Part shown: positions 36,343-46,169 of the stretch, piece by piece
Numbering within the stretch: the first letter of the stretch is position 1
Layout: every line of letters begins with the position of its first letter
NCBI RefSeq assembly: GCF_014196335.1
Contig: NZ_JACIDM010000002.1
Location: forward strand, 868,001 to 932,000
DNA length: 64,000 bases
Direction of reading: 5' to 3'
Origin: Brevundimonas lenta
GTDB lineage: Bacteria; Pseudomonadota; Alphaproteobacteria; Caulobacterales; Caulobacteraceae
Notes under the pieces: generated by a model
Databases searched by the model: none
The model's input: the letters and a program-made list of their open reading frames with translations, nothing else
Told to the model about the DNA's origin: nothing
Program-made: the position numbers and the translations under genes

Positions 36343-37683
36343 CTATTCCAGACCCGCCAGCATGTCGCGGGTGAAGGCGATGAAGTCGAACCGTTTCCCC
36401 GCCGGATCCTCGCCGCGCCGCACGATGACGATGCGGCGGCTGGGCACGATGATCACATACTGGCCGCGGTTGCCGTTGGCCGAGATGGTGTCGGCCGGTA
36501 TCCCCTCGGACCGGTTCATCAGCCAGAAGGTCGCGCCATAGCCCTGGTCGCCCTCCGGCTGCGGTCCCGACGGCGTCGAAACGTAGTCGCGCCAGCCTTC
36601 CGGCAGCACCCGCACGCCGTCGACCATGCCGTCATCGACATACAGCTGGCCAAAGCGGGCCAGGTCGCGCGCCGTCGACCACACCTGGCTGGACAGCATG
36701 TAATTCCCGCGCCAGTCGGTCTCGGCGACCGTGTCGTACATGCCCAGCGTCCGAAACAGCTCGGCCGGCGGGTGATCCGCGAACGTCGGCGCGATCCCCA
36801 GCACCGCCAGCAGGATGTCGTTATTGGCATAGCGGAAGCGCGTTCCCGGCCGGGTGATCAGCGGCCAGGTCGTCGCCTGCTCGTCGATGCCCACGCCGCC
36901 GAAATACAGGGCGTCGGTCCGGTTGCCCGCCGTGTCGCTGGTCAGGCCCGAGGCCATGCGGATCAACTGGTCCAGCGTGATCGCGGCGCGCGGGTCGCCC
37001 TCGTGGCCCCAGTCGGCGATGGCGGCGCGGGCGTTCACATCCGCCTCGCCGCGCTGAACGGCTGCGCCCACGATGGTCCCGGCCAGGCTCTTGCCCACGG
37101 ACCAGGTCCGTTGCGGCGTATGCGGGCCGAAGCCGTCGCCGTATTGCTCGGCCACGATCCGGTTGTCCTGCAGCACAAGCACGGCGGTGGTGTTGGTCCC
37201 GTCCCCGTAGCGGCCGACGAAGGCCCCCTCCAGCGTCTCGTCCACCAGGGCGGCGTTCCCGTTGGGATCACCGACGGCGAATTCCCTCTCCGAGCGCCCG
37301 GCCGGTGGGACGACCGACGTCACAGGCTGATCCCAGCCCACCGGCATGATCACGCAGCCCTTGCCCGGCCGGAAGATCGCGATGCGCGGCGGCATGGTCT
37401 CGTCCCAGGCCACCGAGGTCCGGTCGCCGCTGACGTCCACCGGCATCTCGCGCACCAGACCGTCCAGCTCGGGGTAAATCCCCACCAGCTCATTGGCCTC
37501 GACGCTCGCGACCGTGCGCGACCCGCCCGCAGCCTCGGCATTCCTCAGCGCGCTGCACACTGTCAGGGCCTTGTAGCCGGCCGCCATCGACCGCACGGCG
37601 GGCGTGGGCGCCGTCGGCGGCGTCTGGGCGAACGACGAAGTGGCCGCGAGGGTCGCCGCGGCGGCGAGGATCAGAATGCGCAT
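36343..37683 (-). CDS. Serine hydrolase of the beta-lactamase/esterase fold
   Basis: 446-residue exported protein (signal MRILILAAAATLAATSSFAQ). The class C beta-lactamase-like fold has nucleophile motif SVGK at 195-198, Tyr-Ala-Asn at 285-287 in FRYANNDI, and a late NGNRGQYVIIVPSRRIV where the KTG-like motif usually sits. A region of about 110 residues precedes the hydrolase and has no family I recognise. Members act as esterases or D-peptidases; true beta-lactamase activity is not implied. The start at 37683 is preferred because it yields a clean signal peptide. Confidence 0.85.
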   Translation of the reverse strand: MRILILAAAATLAATSSFAQTPPTAPTPAVRSMAAGYKALTVCSALRNAEAAGGSRTVASVEANELVGIYPELDGLVREMPVDVSGDRTSVAWDETMPPRIAIFRPGKGCVIMPVGWDQPVTSVVPPAGRSEREFAVGDPNGNAALVDETLEGAFVGRYGDGTNTTAVLVLQDNRIVAEQYGDGFGPHTPQRTWSVGKSLAGTIVGAAVQRGEADVNARAAIADWGHEGDPRAAITLDQLIRMASGLTSDTAGNRTDALYFGGVGIDEQATTWPLITRPGTRFRYANNDILLAVLGIAPTFADHPPAELFRTLGMYDTVAETDWRGNYMLSSQVWSTARDLARFGQLYVDDGMVDGVRVLPEGWRDYVSTPSGPQPEGDQGYGATFWLMNRSEGIPADTISANGNRGQYVIIVPSRRIVIVRRGEDPAGKRFDFIAFTRDMLAGLE

Positions 37684-37729
37684 GGCCGGGACGCTTGCCC
37701 GGCGCAGCACTCCGGTCAACGGCCAGGCT

Positions 37730-39532
37730 TCAGAATGTCGCCTCGAACTGGTCGATAAGTCGCTCAAGGCGCTTCGTGCCGATGGTCCAGAAGGCCGGAT
37801 CGCGCGGGTTCAGCCCGAACGGCGCCAGCGCCTCGACGTAGCCCTTCGATCCGCCGCCCGCGAGCAGCTCGCGATACAGCGGCGTGAACCCCTGCGGATC
37901 CCTCGCCCGCGTCTCCATCAGCGCCGCCACCAGCAGGTCGCCGAAGGCGTAGGCGTAGACGTAGAAGGGTGAGTGCACGAAGTGGCTGACATAGCTCCAC
38001 CAGTGCTCATAGCCGGTGTTCAGCGTGATCGCCGGACCCAGCGAGCGGCCCATCTCCTCCAGCCAGATCTCCCCGATCCGCTCGACCGGCACCTCGCCGC
38101 CCGCGCGCTCGTCGTGGAAGCGGGTCTCGAAGCGGTGGAAGGCGATCTGGCGCACCACGGTGTTCAGCCCGTCCTCGATCCGTCCGGCCAGAAGGCCGCG
38201 CTGCTCCGACTTCGGCGCCGTCGCCAGCAGCCGGTCGAAGGTCAGGCCCTCGGCGAAGATCGAGGCGGTTTCGGCCAGCGTCAGCGGCGTATCGGCCAGC
38301 AGGCTCCCCTGCCCCGCCGCCAGCGTCTGGTGCACGCCATGCCCCAGCTCGTGGGCCAGGGTCAGCACGTCGCGCCGCTCGCCCATCCAGTTCAGGAACA
38401 CATAGGGGTGCCGGTCGGCCGTCACCGGGTGGGCGTAGGCGCCCGACTGCTTGCCCGGCCGCGCCTTGCCGTCGATCCACGGCTTGTCGAAGAAGCCCTG
38501 CGCCCGCTCGGCGAAGTCGCCGCCCAGGTCGCTGAAGCTGTCCAGCACGATCGCCTTGCCCTGCGTCCAGTCGAACCCGCGCGGCGCCGAGGTCGAGATC
38601 GGGGCGTTGCGGTCCCACTGGTCCAGCTTGTCCCGGCCCATCGCCCGGGCCTTCAGGGCGTAATAGCGGTGCGACAGCTTCGGATAGGCGGCGGCCACAG
38701 CCTCGGCCATCGCGTCCACGGACTCGCCGTCGACCTCGTTCGACAGATGGCGGCCGTCGGCGGGCCGTTTGAAGCCCCGCCATTTGTCCTCCAGCGCCTT
38801 GTCGGCGGCCACCGTGTTCAGCACCAGCGCCATGGTCGCCGAACGCGCCTCCAGGGCCTCGCTGAGCCCCTCGGCCGCCGTCTTGCGACGCGCGGCCTTG
38901 GGATCGGACAGCCGGTTCAGCGACTCCGCCAGGGTCAGCTGCTCCTTGCCGACCTTCACCTTCATCGCCGCCAGGGTCTCGTCGAACAGGCGCGGCCACT
39001 GGGCGCTGATCGGGCCGCGCTCGGACAGGAAGGTCTCCAGCTCCTGCGACAGCTCGTGCGGCTTCATCGCCCGCACGCGGCGGAACCACGGCTTCCAGCG
39101 CGCCGCCGCCGGATAGGCCGCCAGCGCCGCCTCGATCTCGGCGTCCTCCAGCTGGTTGATCTCCAGCGTCACCCAGATGGTCGGGGTGGCGATCGAGGTC
39201 AGCTTCTCGCGAACGGTCGCCTCGAAGCCCTGCGCGCCGGCGTCGTTGCGGTTGGTCGACGCCGCCAGGAAGGCGTAGGCGCCCAGGCCGCCCAGGATGT
39301 CCGACGCCTGTTCGTACAGCGTCACGGCGCGATCCAGCCGCTGGCCCAGCGTCGCCGGCTCGTTCCGGGCCTCGACCAGCTTGCCCTGCAGGCCGTTCAG
39401 TTCGGCCACCAGCCCCCGCGTTCGCTCCAGATCGGTCTCGATGCGGGCGTCCTCACGCGAGGCGTAGAGGTCGGTCAGGTCCCAAACGGGGGCGTCCTGC
39501 GGGTCGGCGGGGGTCTTGAAGGGCGCGTTCAT
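37730..39532 (-). CDS. M3 family oligoendopeptidase (PepF-like)
   Basis: 600-residue cytoplasmic zinc peptidase that degrades oligopeptides. The zinc motif is HELGH at 394-398, with the third ligand Glu421 in LTLAETASIFAEGL. The C-terminal region keeps the substrate-binding block YVSHFVHSPFYVYAYAFGDL. Length and motif order match PepF-type enzymes. It is separated from the upstream and downstream genes by 46-62 bases and may be transcribed alone. Confidence 0.93.
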   Translation of the reverse strand: MNAPFKTPADPQDAPVWDLTDLYASREDARIETDLERTRGLVAELNGLQGKLVEARNEPATLGQRLDRAVTLYEQASDILGGLGAYAFLAASTNRNDAGAQGFEATVREKLTSIATPTIWVTLEINQLEDAEIEAALAAYPAAARWKPWFRRVRAMKPHELSQELETFLSERGPISAQWPRLFDETLAAMKVKVGKEQLTLAESLNRLSDPKAARRKTAAEGLSEALEARSATMALVLNTVAADKALEDKWRGFKRPADGRHLSNEVDGESVDAMAEAVAAAYPKLSHRYYALKARAMGRDKLDQWDRNAPISTSAPRGFDWTQGKAIVLDSFSDLGGDFAERAQGFFDKPWIDGKARPGKQSGAYAHPVTADRHPYVFLNWMGERRDVLTLAHELGHGVHQTLAAGQGSLLADTPLTLAETASIFAEGLTFDRLLATAPKSEQRGLLAGRIEDGLNTVVRQIAFHRFETRFHDERAGGEVPVERIGEIWLEEMGRSLGPAITLNTGYEHWWSYVSHFVHSPFYVYAYAFGDLLVAALMETRARDPQGFTPLYRELLAGGGSKGYVEALAPFGLNPRDPAFWTIGTKRLERLIDQFEATF

Positions 39533-39594
39533 TCCCCCGTTGTGGGGATGCGAACCCGGTGGCGCAACAGACGCCCCCGCCGATTATCCGTCGA

Positions 39595-40176
39595 TCACTT
39601 GGGGTTGGAGGCGGGAGCCAGTCCGGCGCCTTCGCGCATCCCCTGACGCAACTGTTCCAGCTGGGCGGGCGTGCAGCGGTAGCGCTGGCACATGCGCGTC
39701 GCCAGCTTGTCCAGCATCTGCGGTATGACCGACATGATGGCGCGATTGGCCTCGGGCATGACCGTGATGGTCTTCTCGGCGATCGATCGGCCCAGCGGGG
39801 TTTCGTAGAAGGCGATCAGCGCGACCAGCTCCTCCTCCGTGAACGCCGCCGCGTACGCAGGCACCATGGCCTCGATCATCTGCGGGACCATGTCGGTCGT
39901 CAGCTCGGCGGTCAGATCGATGATCATGCGCCGGTCTTCCTCCGGCAGATTCCGCGCGGAGCTGTCGTTGTCGAACTCGTCGCCCAGCATTTCGTGGATC
40001 ACCGACTCGAACTGGTCGGACATCATCAGGCTGATGTACCGGCGGCTCAGGTCCAGCTGCCGCGTCGACGGAGCGGTCGCAGCCTGCGGCGGTTCCACAG
40101 CCGCGCTGGCCGTCGCCGGAATCGCTGCGGTGGCGAGAAGCGCAGCCGCACAGACAATCATCAAACGCATGGTCAT
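39595..40176 (-). CDS. Exported DUF2059 protein (first of two)
   Basis: 193-residue protein with a signal peptide (MTMRLMIVCAAALLATAAIP, cleavage near ASAA). The DUF2059 domain is seen in FTEEELVALIAFYETPLGRSI followed by a conserved long helix. A cysteine pair lies near the C-terminus (MCQRYRC). Function unknown. A paralog with the same layout is at 42416-42931, on the other side of the pit genes. Confidence 0.87.
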   Translation of the reverse strand: MTMRLMIVCAAALLATAAIPATASAAVEPPQAATAPSTRQLDLSRRYISLMMSDQFESVIHEMLGDEFDNDSSARNLPEEDRRMIIDLTAELTTDMVPQMIEAMVPAYAAAFTEEELVALIAFYETPLGRSIAEKTITVMPEANRAIMSVIPQMLDKLATRMCQRYRCTPAQLEQLRQGMREGAGLAPASNPK

Positions 40177-40226
40177 TCCCCCGATCGGCCCGTCAGGCCG
40201 CGCCCGCCGCCTTTAACAATCCCGGG

Positions 40227-40661
40227 CTAGCCGCGAAAGGCGCGAATGACCTCCGCTAGGTCGACCTCGGTGACGCAGGCGGCCGCCTGCTCGACCGACA
40301 TCCAGAGCCGGTCGCGTTCGGCCTGTTCCTTCCACTCGGCGTGCACCACGGCCACCTCCAGCGGATAGATGGCCACCACGCACCAGCGGGGCGCGCGGCG
40401 TTTCAGCACCTTCAGATAGCGGAACGTCCCCAGCGGATGGTGGCCGATCTCGCCCTCCACCCCGGCCTCCTCCAGCGCCTCCTGGGCCGCGGCTTCGGGG
40501 TCGGTCTTGCCGGGCATGCGGCCGCCCTTGGGCGTCACCCAGCGGCGCGTCTCGCGCGAGGTCACCAGCATGATCTCGATGCCGTCGGGACCCCGACGCC
40601 ACGGCAGCGCCGCCACCTGGCGCCGTTCGGCCTGCTCGGTCCGGATGGCGTCATTCGCCAT
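40227..40661 (-). CDS. NUDIX hydrolase
   Basis: 144-residue hydrolase of nucleoside diphosphates linked to another moiety. The NUDIX box reads GGRMPGKTDPEAAAQEALEE and continues AGVEGE, with the catalytic glutamates in the EALEEAG block; the canonical REUxEE has A in place of R (QEALEEAG). It resembles DIPP-type enzymes acting on inositol polyphosphates (RRWVTPKGGRM). Its start overlaps the pit stop by one base, so it is coupled to phosphate uptake. Confidence 0.9.
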   Translation of the reverse strand: MANDAIRTEQAERRQVAALPWRRGPDGIEIMLVTSRETRRWVTPKGGRMPGKTDPEAAAQEALEEAGVEGEIGHHPLGTFRYLKVLKRRAPRWCVVAIYPLEVAVVHAEWKEQAERDRLWMSVEQAAACVTEVDLAEVIRAFRG

Positions 40662-41662
40662 CAGGTCAGGAAGAACCCGCCCAGCCAGAAGAAGATCGCG
40701 CCGATCGCCGCCGCGGCCGGCATGGTGATGAACCACGCCGTCACGATGCTGCGCGCCACGCCCCAGCGCACCGCCGAGGCCCGGCGAGCCGCGCCCACGC
40801 CGACGATGGCGCCGGTGATGGTGTGGGTGGTCGACACCGGAATGCCCAGGCCCGTGGCCAGGAACAGGGTGATCGCCCCGCCCGTCTCGGCGCAGAAGCC
40901 CTGCTGCGGGCTCAGACGCGTGATCCGCGAGCCCATGGTGTGAACGATGCGCCAGCCGCCGAACAGCGTGCCCAGGGCGATCGCCGCCTGACAGGTGATC
41001 ACCACCCAGAACGGCACATGGAACTCCGTCCCCGCCGGCGCGCGCGACAGCAGCAGCACGGCGATGATGCCCATGGTCTTCTGCGCATCATTGCCCCCGT
41101 GGCCCAGCGAATAGGCCGAGGCGGAGACGAACTGCGCCTTGCGGAAGAATTTGTCGGCGAAGGCCGGGTTCGACCGGGCGAACAGCCAGGACACGATGAA
41201 CACCAGCAGCAGCGCCAGGGCGAAGCCCACCGCCGGCGACAGGAAGATGGCCGCCACGGTCTTGCTGACCCCGGAGAAGACGATCGCGCCGGTGCCCGCC
41301 TTGGCCACGCCCGCGCCCAGCAGCCCGCCGACGAGGGCGTGCGAGCTCGACGACGGAATGCCCGCCAGCCAGGTGATGACGTTCCAGCTGATCGCCCCCA
41401 TCAGGGCGCCGAAGATGACCTGGTCCGAGATGACCGTCGGATCGATGATCCCCTTCCCGATCGTATTGGCCACGTGCAGGCCGAAGAACAGGAAGGCGAT
41501 GAAGTTGAAGAAGGCCGCCCAGCCGACCGCATAGATCGGCGGCAGAACCCGCGTCGCCACGATGGTGGCGATCGAATTGGCGGCGTCGTGCAGGCCGTTC
41601 AGGAAGTCGAACAGCAGGGCGACGCCGATAAGGAACCAGAGGATCAGCAGTGCCTGGTCCAT
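40661..41662 (-). CDS. Inorganic phosphate transporter, Pit family
   Basis: Low-affinity phosphate (or metal-phosphate) permease driven by protons, 333 residues and about ten membrane segments. Family motifs are FDFLNGLHDAANSIATIVAT near the N-terminus, GIPSSSSHALVGGLLGA, GHGGNDAQKTMGIIA and GIPVSTTHTITGAIVGVGAA. It follows a DUF47 gene by 6 bases and precedes a NUDIX gene with a one-base overlap. Confidence 0.95.
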   Translation of the reverse strand: MDQALLILWFLIGVALLFDFLNGLHDAANSIATIVATRVLPPIYAVGWAAFFNFIAFLFFGLHVANTIGKGIIDPTVISDQVIFGALMGAISWNVITWLAGIPSSSSHALVGGLLGAGVAKAGTGAIVFSGVSKTVAAIFLSPAVGFALALLLVFIVSWLFARSNPAFADKFFRKAQFVSASAYSLGHGGNDAQKTMGIIAVLLLSRAPAGTEFHVPFWVVITCQAAIALGTLFGGWRIVHTMGSRITRLSPQQGFCAETGGAITLFLATGLGIPVSTTHTITGAIVGVGAARRASAVRWGVARSIVTAWFITMPAAAAIGAIFFWLGGFFLT

Positions 41663-41668
41663 AAGGCC

Positions 41669-42313
41669 CTACAGGTGCTCGACCAGAACGCCATTGATGC
41701 GGTTGGCCACATCCTCGAACCGGTCGACCACCTTCTCGAGGTGATCATAGACCTCGGCCCCGGTGATGAAGCCCATGGCGTCGCCGCCCTTGTGCTTCTC
41801 GTACAGCGCCTTCATCCCCGCGTCGTACAGGGTGTCGCTGTCGCTCTCGAGCCGGGCGATCTTCTCGGTCAGCTCGTTCAGACGGCCATGGTGCTTGCGC
41901 ATGTCGGGCAGCAGCGAGACGGCCTCGACGGTCAGCGTCGCCGCCTCCACCGCGATGTCGCCCAGCTGGCGCATGTGCGGGGCGAAGTCGCGCATCTCGT
42001 ACAGGGTGATGACCTTGGCGGTCTTCTGCATCTGGTCGATCGAGTCATCCAGCGAGTTGGTCAGGCCGCGGATGTCGGACCGGTCGAACGGCGTGATGAA
42101 GCTGCGGCGCACCGCGAACAGCACCTCGCGGGCCACGGCGTCGGCCTCGTGTTCGTGATCGACGATGCGCTGGCACCAGCGCGGAACCTCGTCCCCGCCT
42201 TCCAGCACCTTGCGAAGCGCTTCGGCGCCTTTGATCAGGGTCGCCGCGTGGGCGTCGAACAGGCGGAAGAAATTGTCTTCCTTGGGCAGCAGCGCCTGAA
42301 ACCAGCCCAGCAT
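41669..42313 (-). CDS. DUF47 (PhoU-like) Pit accessory protein
   Basis: 214-residue helical protein related to PhoU, normally encoded with Pit transporters and thought to gate them. It shows LFDAHAATLIKGAEALRKVL, HEHEADAVAREVLFAVRRSF, and FITPFDRSDIRGLTNSLDDS, all typical of the family, and VYDHLEKVVDRFEDVANRIN at the end. It starts the DUF47-pit-NUDIX unit. Confidence 0.93.
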   Translation of the reverse strand: MLGWFQALLPKEDNFFRLFDAHAATLIKGAEALRKVLEGGDEVPRWCQRIVDHEHEADAVAREVLFAVRRSFITPFDRSDIRGLTNSLDDSIDQMQKTAKVITLYEMRDFAPHMRQLGDIAVEAATLTVEAVSLLPDMRKHHGRLNELTEKIARLESDSDTLYDAGMKALYEKHKGGDAMGFITGAEVYDHLEKVVDRFEDVANRINGVLVEHL

Positions 42314-42415
42314 ATTCGAACCCTCCGGGAATCGCGTCGCGATCGTGCGCGCTCACTCCCGCGTCGCGTCGCCTGCGTCAACCCGTCAGACGGCTGACGG
42401 TTCGTCATCAAAGGC

Positions 42416-42931
42416 TCAGAACTGCTTGATCGCCGCCGAGCCGGATCCCGGGCACTCGAACCGAAGGCAGAACTTTTCGCTCAGCGCCGCCATGGCCCGG
42501 ACGAGGTGAGGCATCATCGCCTCCTGCATCATCATGTTCAGCTCCAGGTCCTTGCGGGCCACGGACTGTCCGACGGGCGTTTCGTAGAAGGCGATGGCGG
42601 CCTGCAGTTCCTCGCGAGTGAAGCGGTCCGCAACGTCGTCACGCATGTCGCGCAGGGTGGCGCCCAGCACGTCATCGAAGGCCAGCGCCATGTTCTCCGC
42701 CAGCCAGGCCTGCTGGTCCGCCGGCATCTCGCTGCGGCCGTAGGACCGCTCCAGCTGCTGGGACACCACCTTGCTGAGGTTCGAGCCCTGGGTCAGCTCG
42801 AGATACTGGCCGGCGAGGTCCAGATTCTGCTGTCGGGTGGCGGAGTCGGGGGCCGCCGGCGGGGCGGTCTGGGCCAGCCCCGGAGTTGCGAATGCGAGCG
42901 AAAGCGCAGCGATGACGGCAGGAACCCGCAT
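42416..42931 (-). CDS. Exported DUF2059 protein (second of two)
   Basis: 171-residue protein with a signal peptide (MRVPAVIAALSLAFATPGLA, then QTAPP). The DUF2059 core is FTREELQAAIAFYETPVGQSV, close to the paralog at 39595-40176, and the C-terminus also has two cysteines (FCLRFEC). Unknown function. It lies 102 bases upstream of the DUF47-pit unit on the same strand. Confidence 0.87.
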   Translation of the reverse strand: MRVPAVIAALSLAFATPGLAQTAPPAAPDSATRQQNLDLAGQYLELTQGSNLSKVVSQQLERSYGRSEMPADQQAWLAENMALAFDDVLGATLRDMRDDVADRFTREELQAAIAFYETPVGQSVARKDLELNMMMQEAMMPHLVRAMAALSEKFCLRFECPGSGSAAIKQF

Positions 42932-43027
42932 GGCGTTCCCCTTTCACGCGTATCCTCCTCCTCACACGCCGACCGTGCAAACAAAAACGGGGTTAAGAGG
43001 CCGACCCTGGCCGAAATACATAGAGTC

Positions 43028-43066
43028 AAACGAAAGCGGCGGCGGAGATCGCTCCCCGCCGCCGCC
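43028..43066 (-). terminator. Terminator after the 219-aa lipoprotein gene
   Basis: Ten-bp stem (43036-43045 with 43056-43065) of GCGGCGGCGG/CCGCCGCCGC, followed on the minus strand by CTTTCGTTTGA. Nearly identical to the terminator after rplA. Confidence 0.8.
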
Positions 43067-43090
43067 AGTCTTCGACCTATACAGTCAAGC

Positions 43091-43750
43091 TTACGCGGCG
43101 ACCGTACCCAGCACCTGGGCGTCGAATTCAGCCGCACAGGCCTCCGCCATGCTCTTCAGCGTCGAGTTCATCAGCGCGGAGTTGTTCTCCAGCAGTTGAT
43201 CCAGCGTCGGCGCGGTCTTCGAGTCCGTGTGCGAGTACTTGTTGCAGTTATACTGCCCGATCACCGTCCCGGCGGCGCCGTCGACGAGGTGGATCATCAC
43301 GCCATAGTTGACGCGGAAGTGGGTCCAGTCGGTCGGAAAGTAGCTGTAGCCCCAGCCGTAGACCTTGGCGTCCACATACAGGCTGCCGGCGTCGACCGGG
43401 TACGGCGTGCCCGCGGGCGCGCCGGTGAAGTCCAGACGCTGGCCGAGGCGCGCGCCGAACTTCTCCTGCATACGGGCCTGGATGCGGGCCTCAAGCTCGG
43501 CCGACGGGTCGACGATGCCGTTCTCGACGGCGTAGGTCTCGCCTTCCTTGATCATGGCCAGCGCGCCGACCATGCCGAAACCGGCGCGGCTGGCGCGCAT
43601 CGGCATGAAGATCGGCGCTTCCTGGGTGACGGGCACGAGCGCCCGTTCCTGGACGGCCAGATGGCTCGCGTCGAGCGGAATGGTCTTGGGTCCGGCGCAA
43701 GCCGAGAGAGCCAGCGCCGAAACGGCGATGGCGACGAAACGATGATTCAC
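43091..43750 (-). CDS. Lipoprotein of unknown function
   Basis: 219-residue lipoprotein: signal MNHRFVAIAVSALALSACAG with lipobox LSAC (Cys18). The mature part has DAGSLYVDAKVYGWGYSYFP and NYGVMIHLVDGAAGTVIGQY, a pattern of alternating residues that suggests a beta-sheet domain, and cysteines in YNCNKY and EACAAE. No family recognised. It has its own terminator and lies upstream of the second DUF2059 gene but is likely a separate transcript. Confidence 0.8.
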   Translation of the reverse strand: MNHRFVAIAVSALALSACAGPKTIPLDASHLAVQERALVPVTQEAPIFMPMRASRAGFGMVGALAMIKEGETYAVENGIVDPSAELEARIQARMQEKFGARLGQRLDFTGAPAGTPYPVDAGSLYVDAKVYGWGYSYFPTDWTHFRVNYGVMIHLVDGAAGTVIGQYNCNKYSHTDSKTAPTLDQLLENNSALMNSTLKSMAEACAAEFDAQVLGTVAA

Positions 43751-43810
43751 AGATGCCCCCTTTAGTGCAGCGGGGCCCGCCTACAGAGGTCGCCTGACGA
43801 CCACAAGGCC

Positions 43811-43848
43811 AAACGAAAACGGCGGCGGAGATTGCTCTCCGCCGCCGC
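43811..43848 (-). terminator. Terminator of the rplK-rplA operon
   Basis: Perfect 12-bp stem (43820-43831 with 43836-43847) and loop TTGC, followed on the minus strand by TTTTCGTTT. It lies about 50 bases after the rplA stop. Confidence 0.88.
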
Positions 43849-43897
43849 AATTCTGTTGCCTGTCCGCCGCGCTTGCGCCCGGCCGACGGCCGCTGGA

Positions 43898-44587
<690 letters not shown>

Positions 44588-44591
44588 GCTC

Positions 44592-45020
44592 TTAGCCCTC
44601 CACCTTCAGGCCCATCGCACGGGCGGAGCCTTCGATGATCTTGGCGGCTTGCTCAAGGTCGTTGGCGTTCAGATCCTTCATCTTCTTCTCGGCGATCTCG
44701 CGCAGCTGGGCGCGCGTGACCTTGCCGACGGTCTCGCGACCGGTGAGCTTGGCGCCCGACTTCAGGCCGGTGGCCTGCTTCAGGTACCAGGTCGCCGGCG
44801 GCGTCTTGGTGACGAAGGTGAACGACTTGTCCTGGTAGACGGTGATGACGGTCGGAAGCGGGGTGCCCTTGGCTTCCTTCTCGGTGCGCGCGTTGAACTC
44901 CTTGCAGAAGCCCATGATGTTGACGCCGCGCTGACCGAGCGCCGGCCCGATCGGGGGCGAAGGCGTGGCGGAGCCCGCGGGCACCTGCAGCTTGATGTAG
45001 CCGAGAATCTTCTTGGCCAT
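44592..45020 (-). CDS. rplK: 50S ribosomal protein L11
   Basis: 142 residues with the N-terminal block [20 protein letters not shown] and [19 protein letters not shown], which bind 23S rRNA and thiostrepton, and a C-terminal [17 protein letters not shown]11 is part of the GTPase-associated centre and needed for stringent response sensing by RelA. The ATG has ribosome site GGAGAG. A nusG terminator lies upstream, so rplKA has its own promoter in the 197-base gap or is reached by read-through. Confidence 0.98.
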   Translation of the reverse strand: MAKKILGYIKLQVPAGSATPSPPIGPALGQRGVNIMGFCKEFNARTEKEAKGTPLPTVITVYQDKSFTFVTKTPPATWYLKQATGLKSGAKLTGRETVGKVTRAQLREIAEKKMKDLNANDLEQAAKIIEGSARAMGLKVEG

Positions 45021-45160
45021 TGGTCTCTCCTATTCGGTAGCCCGGAACTGAATCCGGACCGGTGAGCCGTGGTGCGGCATGGCTGCCTTCCACGGATTTG
45101 CGCGGGCGAACCCGCACCGCCCTGTTCAGAGCGAGGCGCGCGTGTATCAGAGGCGAGCCT

Positions 45161-45190
45161 GAAAAGCAAACGGCGGCCCGAAGGCCGCCG
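45161..45190 (-). terminator. Terminator after nusG
   Basis: Perfect 8-bp stem CGGCGGCC/GGCCGCCG with a stable TTCG tetraloop on the minus strand, followed by TTTGCTTTTC. It separates secE-nusG from rplK-rplA. Confidence 0.85.
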
Positions 45191-45217
45191 CTGCAAATCC
45201 TGAGGTCGGATCGGGCC

Positions 45218-45790
45218 TTAGGCCGCGACCTTCTCCACCTGATTGTATTCCAGATCCACCGGGGTCGGGCGGCCGAAGATGGACACGGCCACGCGCAGGC
45301 GGGCGTTGTCCTCGTCGACGCTTTCGACCTGGCCGTCGAAGCTGGCGAACGGGCCGTCGATGACCTTGACGGTCTCGCCGATGTCGAAGCGGATCGTGGG
45401 CTTCGGACGCTCGACGCCCTCTTCCACCTGGCCGACGATCTGCTGGACTTCACGCTCCGAGACCGGCAGCGGCTTGGTGCCGCCGGCGGCGCCGAGGAAG
45501 CCCGTGACCTTCGGGGTGTTCTTCACCAGGTGATAGGCCTGGTCGGTCATCTCCATCTTCACCAGCACGTAGCCGGGGAAGAATTTGCGTTCCGAGTTCA
45601 CCTTGCGGCCGCGGCGGATCTCGACGACCTCTTCGGTCGGCACGAGGATTTCCGAGAAATTGTCTTCAAGGCCCTGCTGGCGAGCCTGTTCGCGCAGTTG
45701 CTCGGCCACCTTCTTCTCGAAGTTCGAGTAGGCGTGGACGATGTACCACTTGTGGCGCGGGTTGGCGGGCTTCGGCGTGACGTCGGTCAT
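45218..45790 (-). CDS. nusG: Transcription termination/antitermination factor NusG
   Basis: 190 residues. The NGN domain has KWYIVHAYSNFEKKVAEQLR and PGYVLVKMEMTDQAYHLVKN, and the C-terminal KOW domain GETVKVIDGPFASFDGQVES. NusG speeds RNA polymerase and couples it to ribosomes and Rho. It follows secE by 14 bases in the usual order. Confidence 0.97.
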   Translation of the reverse strand: MTDVTPKPANPRHKWYIVHAYSNFEKKVAEQLREQARQQGLEDNFSEILVPTEEVVEIRRGRKVNSERKFFPGYVLVKMEMTDQAYHLVKNTPKVTGFLGAAGGTKPLPVSEREVQQIVGQVEEGVERPKPTIRFDIGETVKVIDGPFASFDGQVESVDEDNARLRVAVSIFGRPTPVDLEYNQVEKVAA

Positions 45791-45804
45791 AAGTTCGGGT
45801 TCTC

Positions 45805-46098
45805 TTACTGCGCGCCGATCGCGAGGATGATGCGCGACAGGAAGGCCAGGCCGTAGTCGACAATCCAGAAGAAGATGGTCGCGACCACCACCATGATGAA
45901 GACCATCACCGAGGTGATCCAGGTCTCCTTGCGGCTCGGCCAGACGATCTTGCGCGCTTCCGCGCGGACCTGGCTGGCGAACTGCGGGATCGACGTCCGC
46001 TTCTTCGGCGTCGGAGCGTCAGCCGCGACGGCGCTGCCGGCGATAGCCGGTTGAGCGGTCTGGGGGCGGCGCCCGGACGGTGTCTTGGCCTTGGCCAT
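45805..46098 (-). CDS. secE: Preprotein translocase subunit SecE
   Basis: Small membrane subunit of the SecYEG channel. With the ATG at 46098 it has 97 residues: a polar Ala/Pro-rich leader, then the conserved FASQVRAEARKIVWPSRKET and one membrane segment (SVMVFIMVVVATIFFWIVDY). An in-frame GTG at 46116 is possible but the ATG has the better ribosome site (GAAGAG). It lies between tRNA-Trp and nusG. Confidence 0.95.
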   Translation of the reverse strand: MAKAKTPSGRRPQTAQPAIAGSAVAADAPTPKKRTSIPQFASQVRAEARKIVWPSRKETWITSVMVFIMVVVATIFFWIVDYGLAFLSRIILAIGAQ

Positions 46099-46169
46099 GC
46101 AGATCTCTTCAGTCACTTATGCCTGTCGAACCAGATGGGAAGTCCCATCCGGTTGCGACAGGGGAGAAA

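Noticed and set aside
36343..37683. Antibiotic-resistance beta-lactamase
   Set aside because: The fold has SxxK and YxN motifs, but the family is dominated by esterases and D-peptidases, and there is no sign of mobility or close likeness to a known resistance enzyme.
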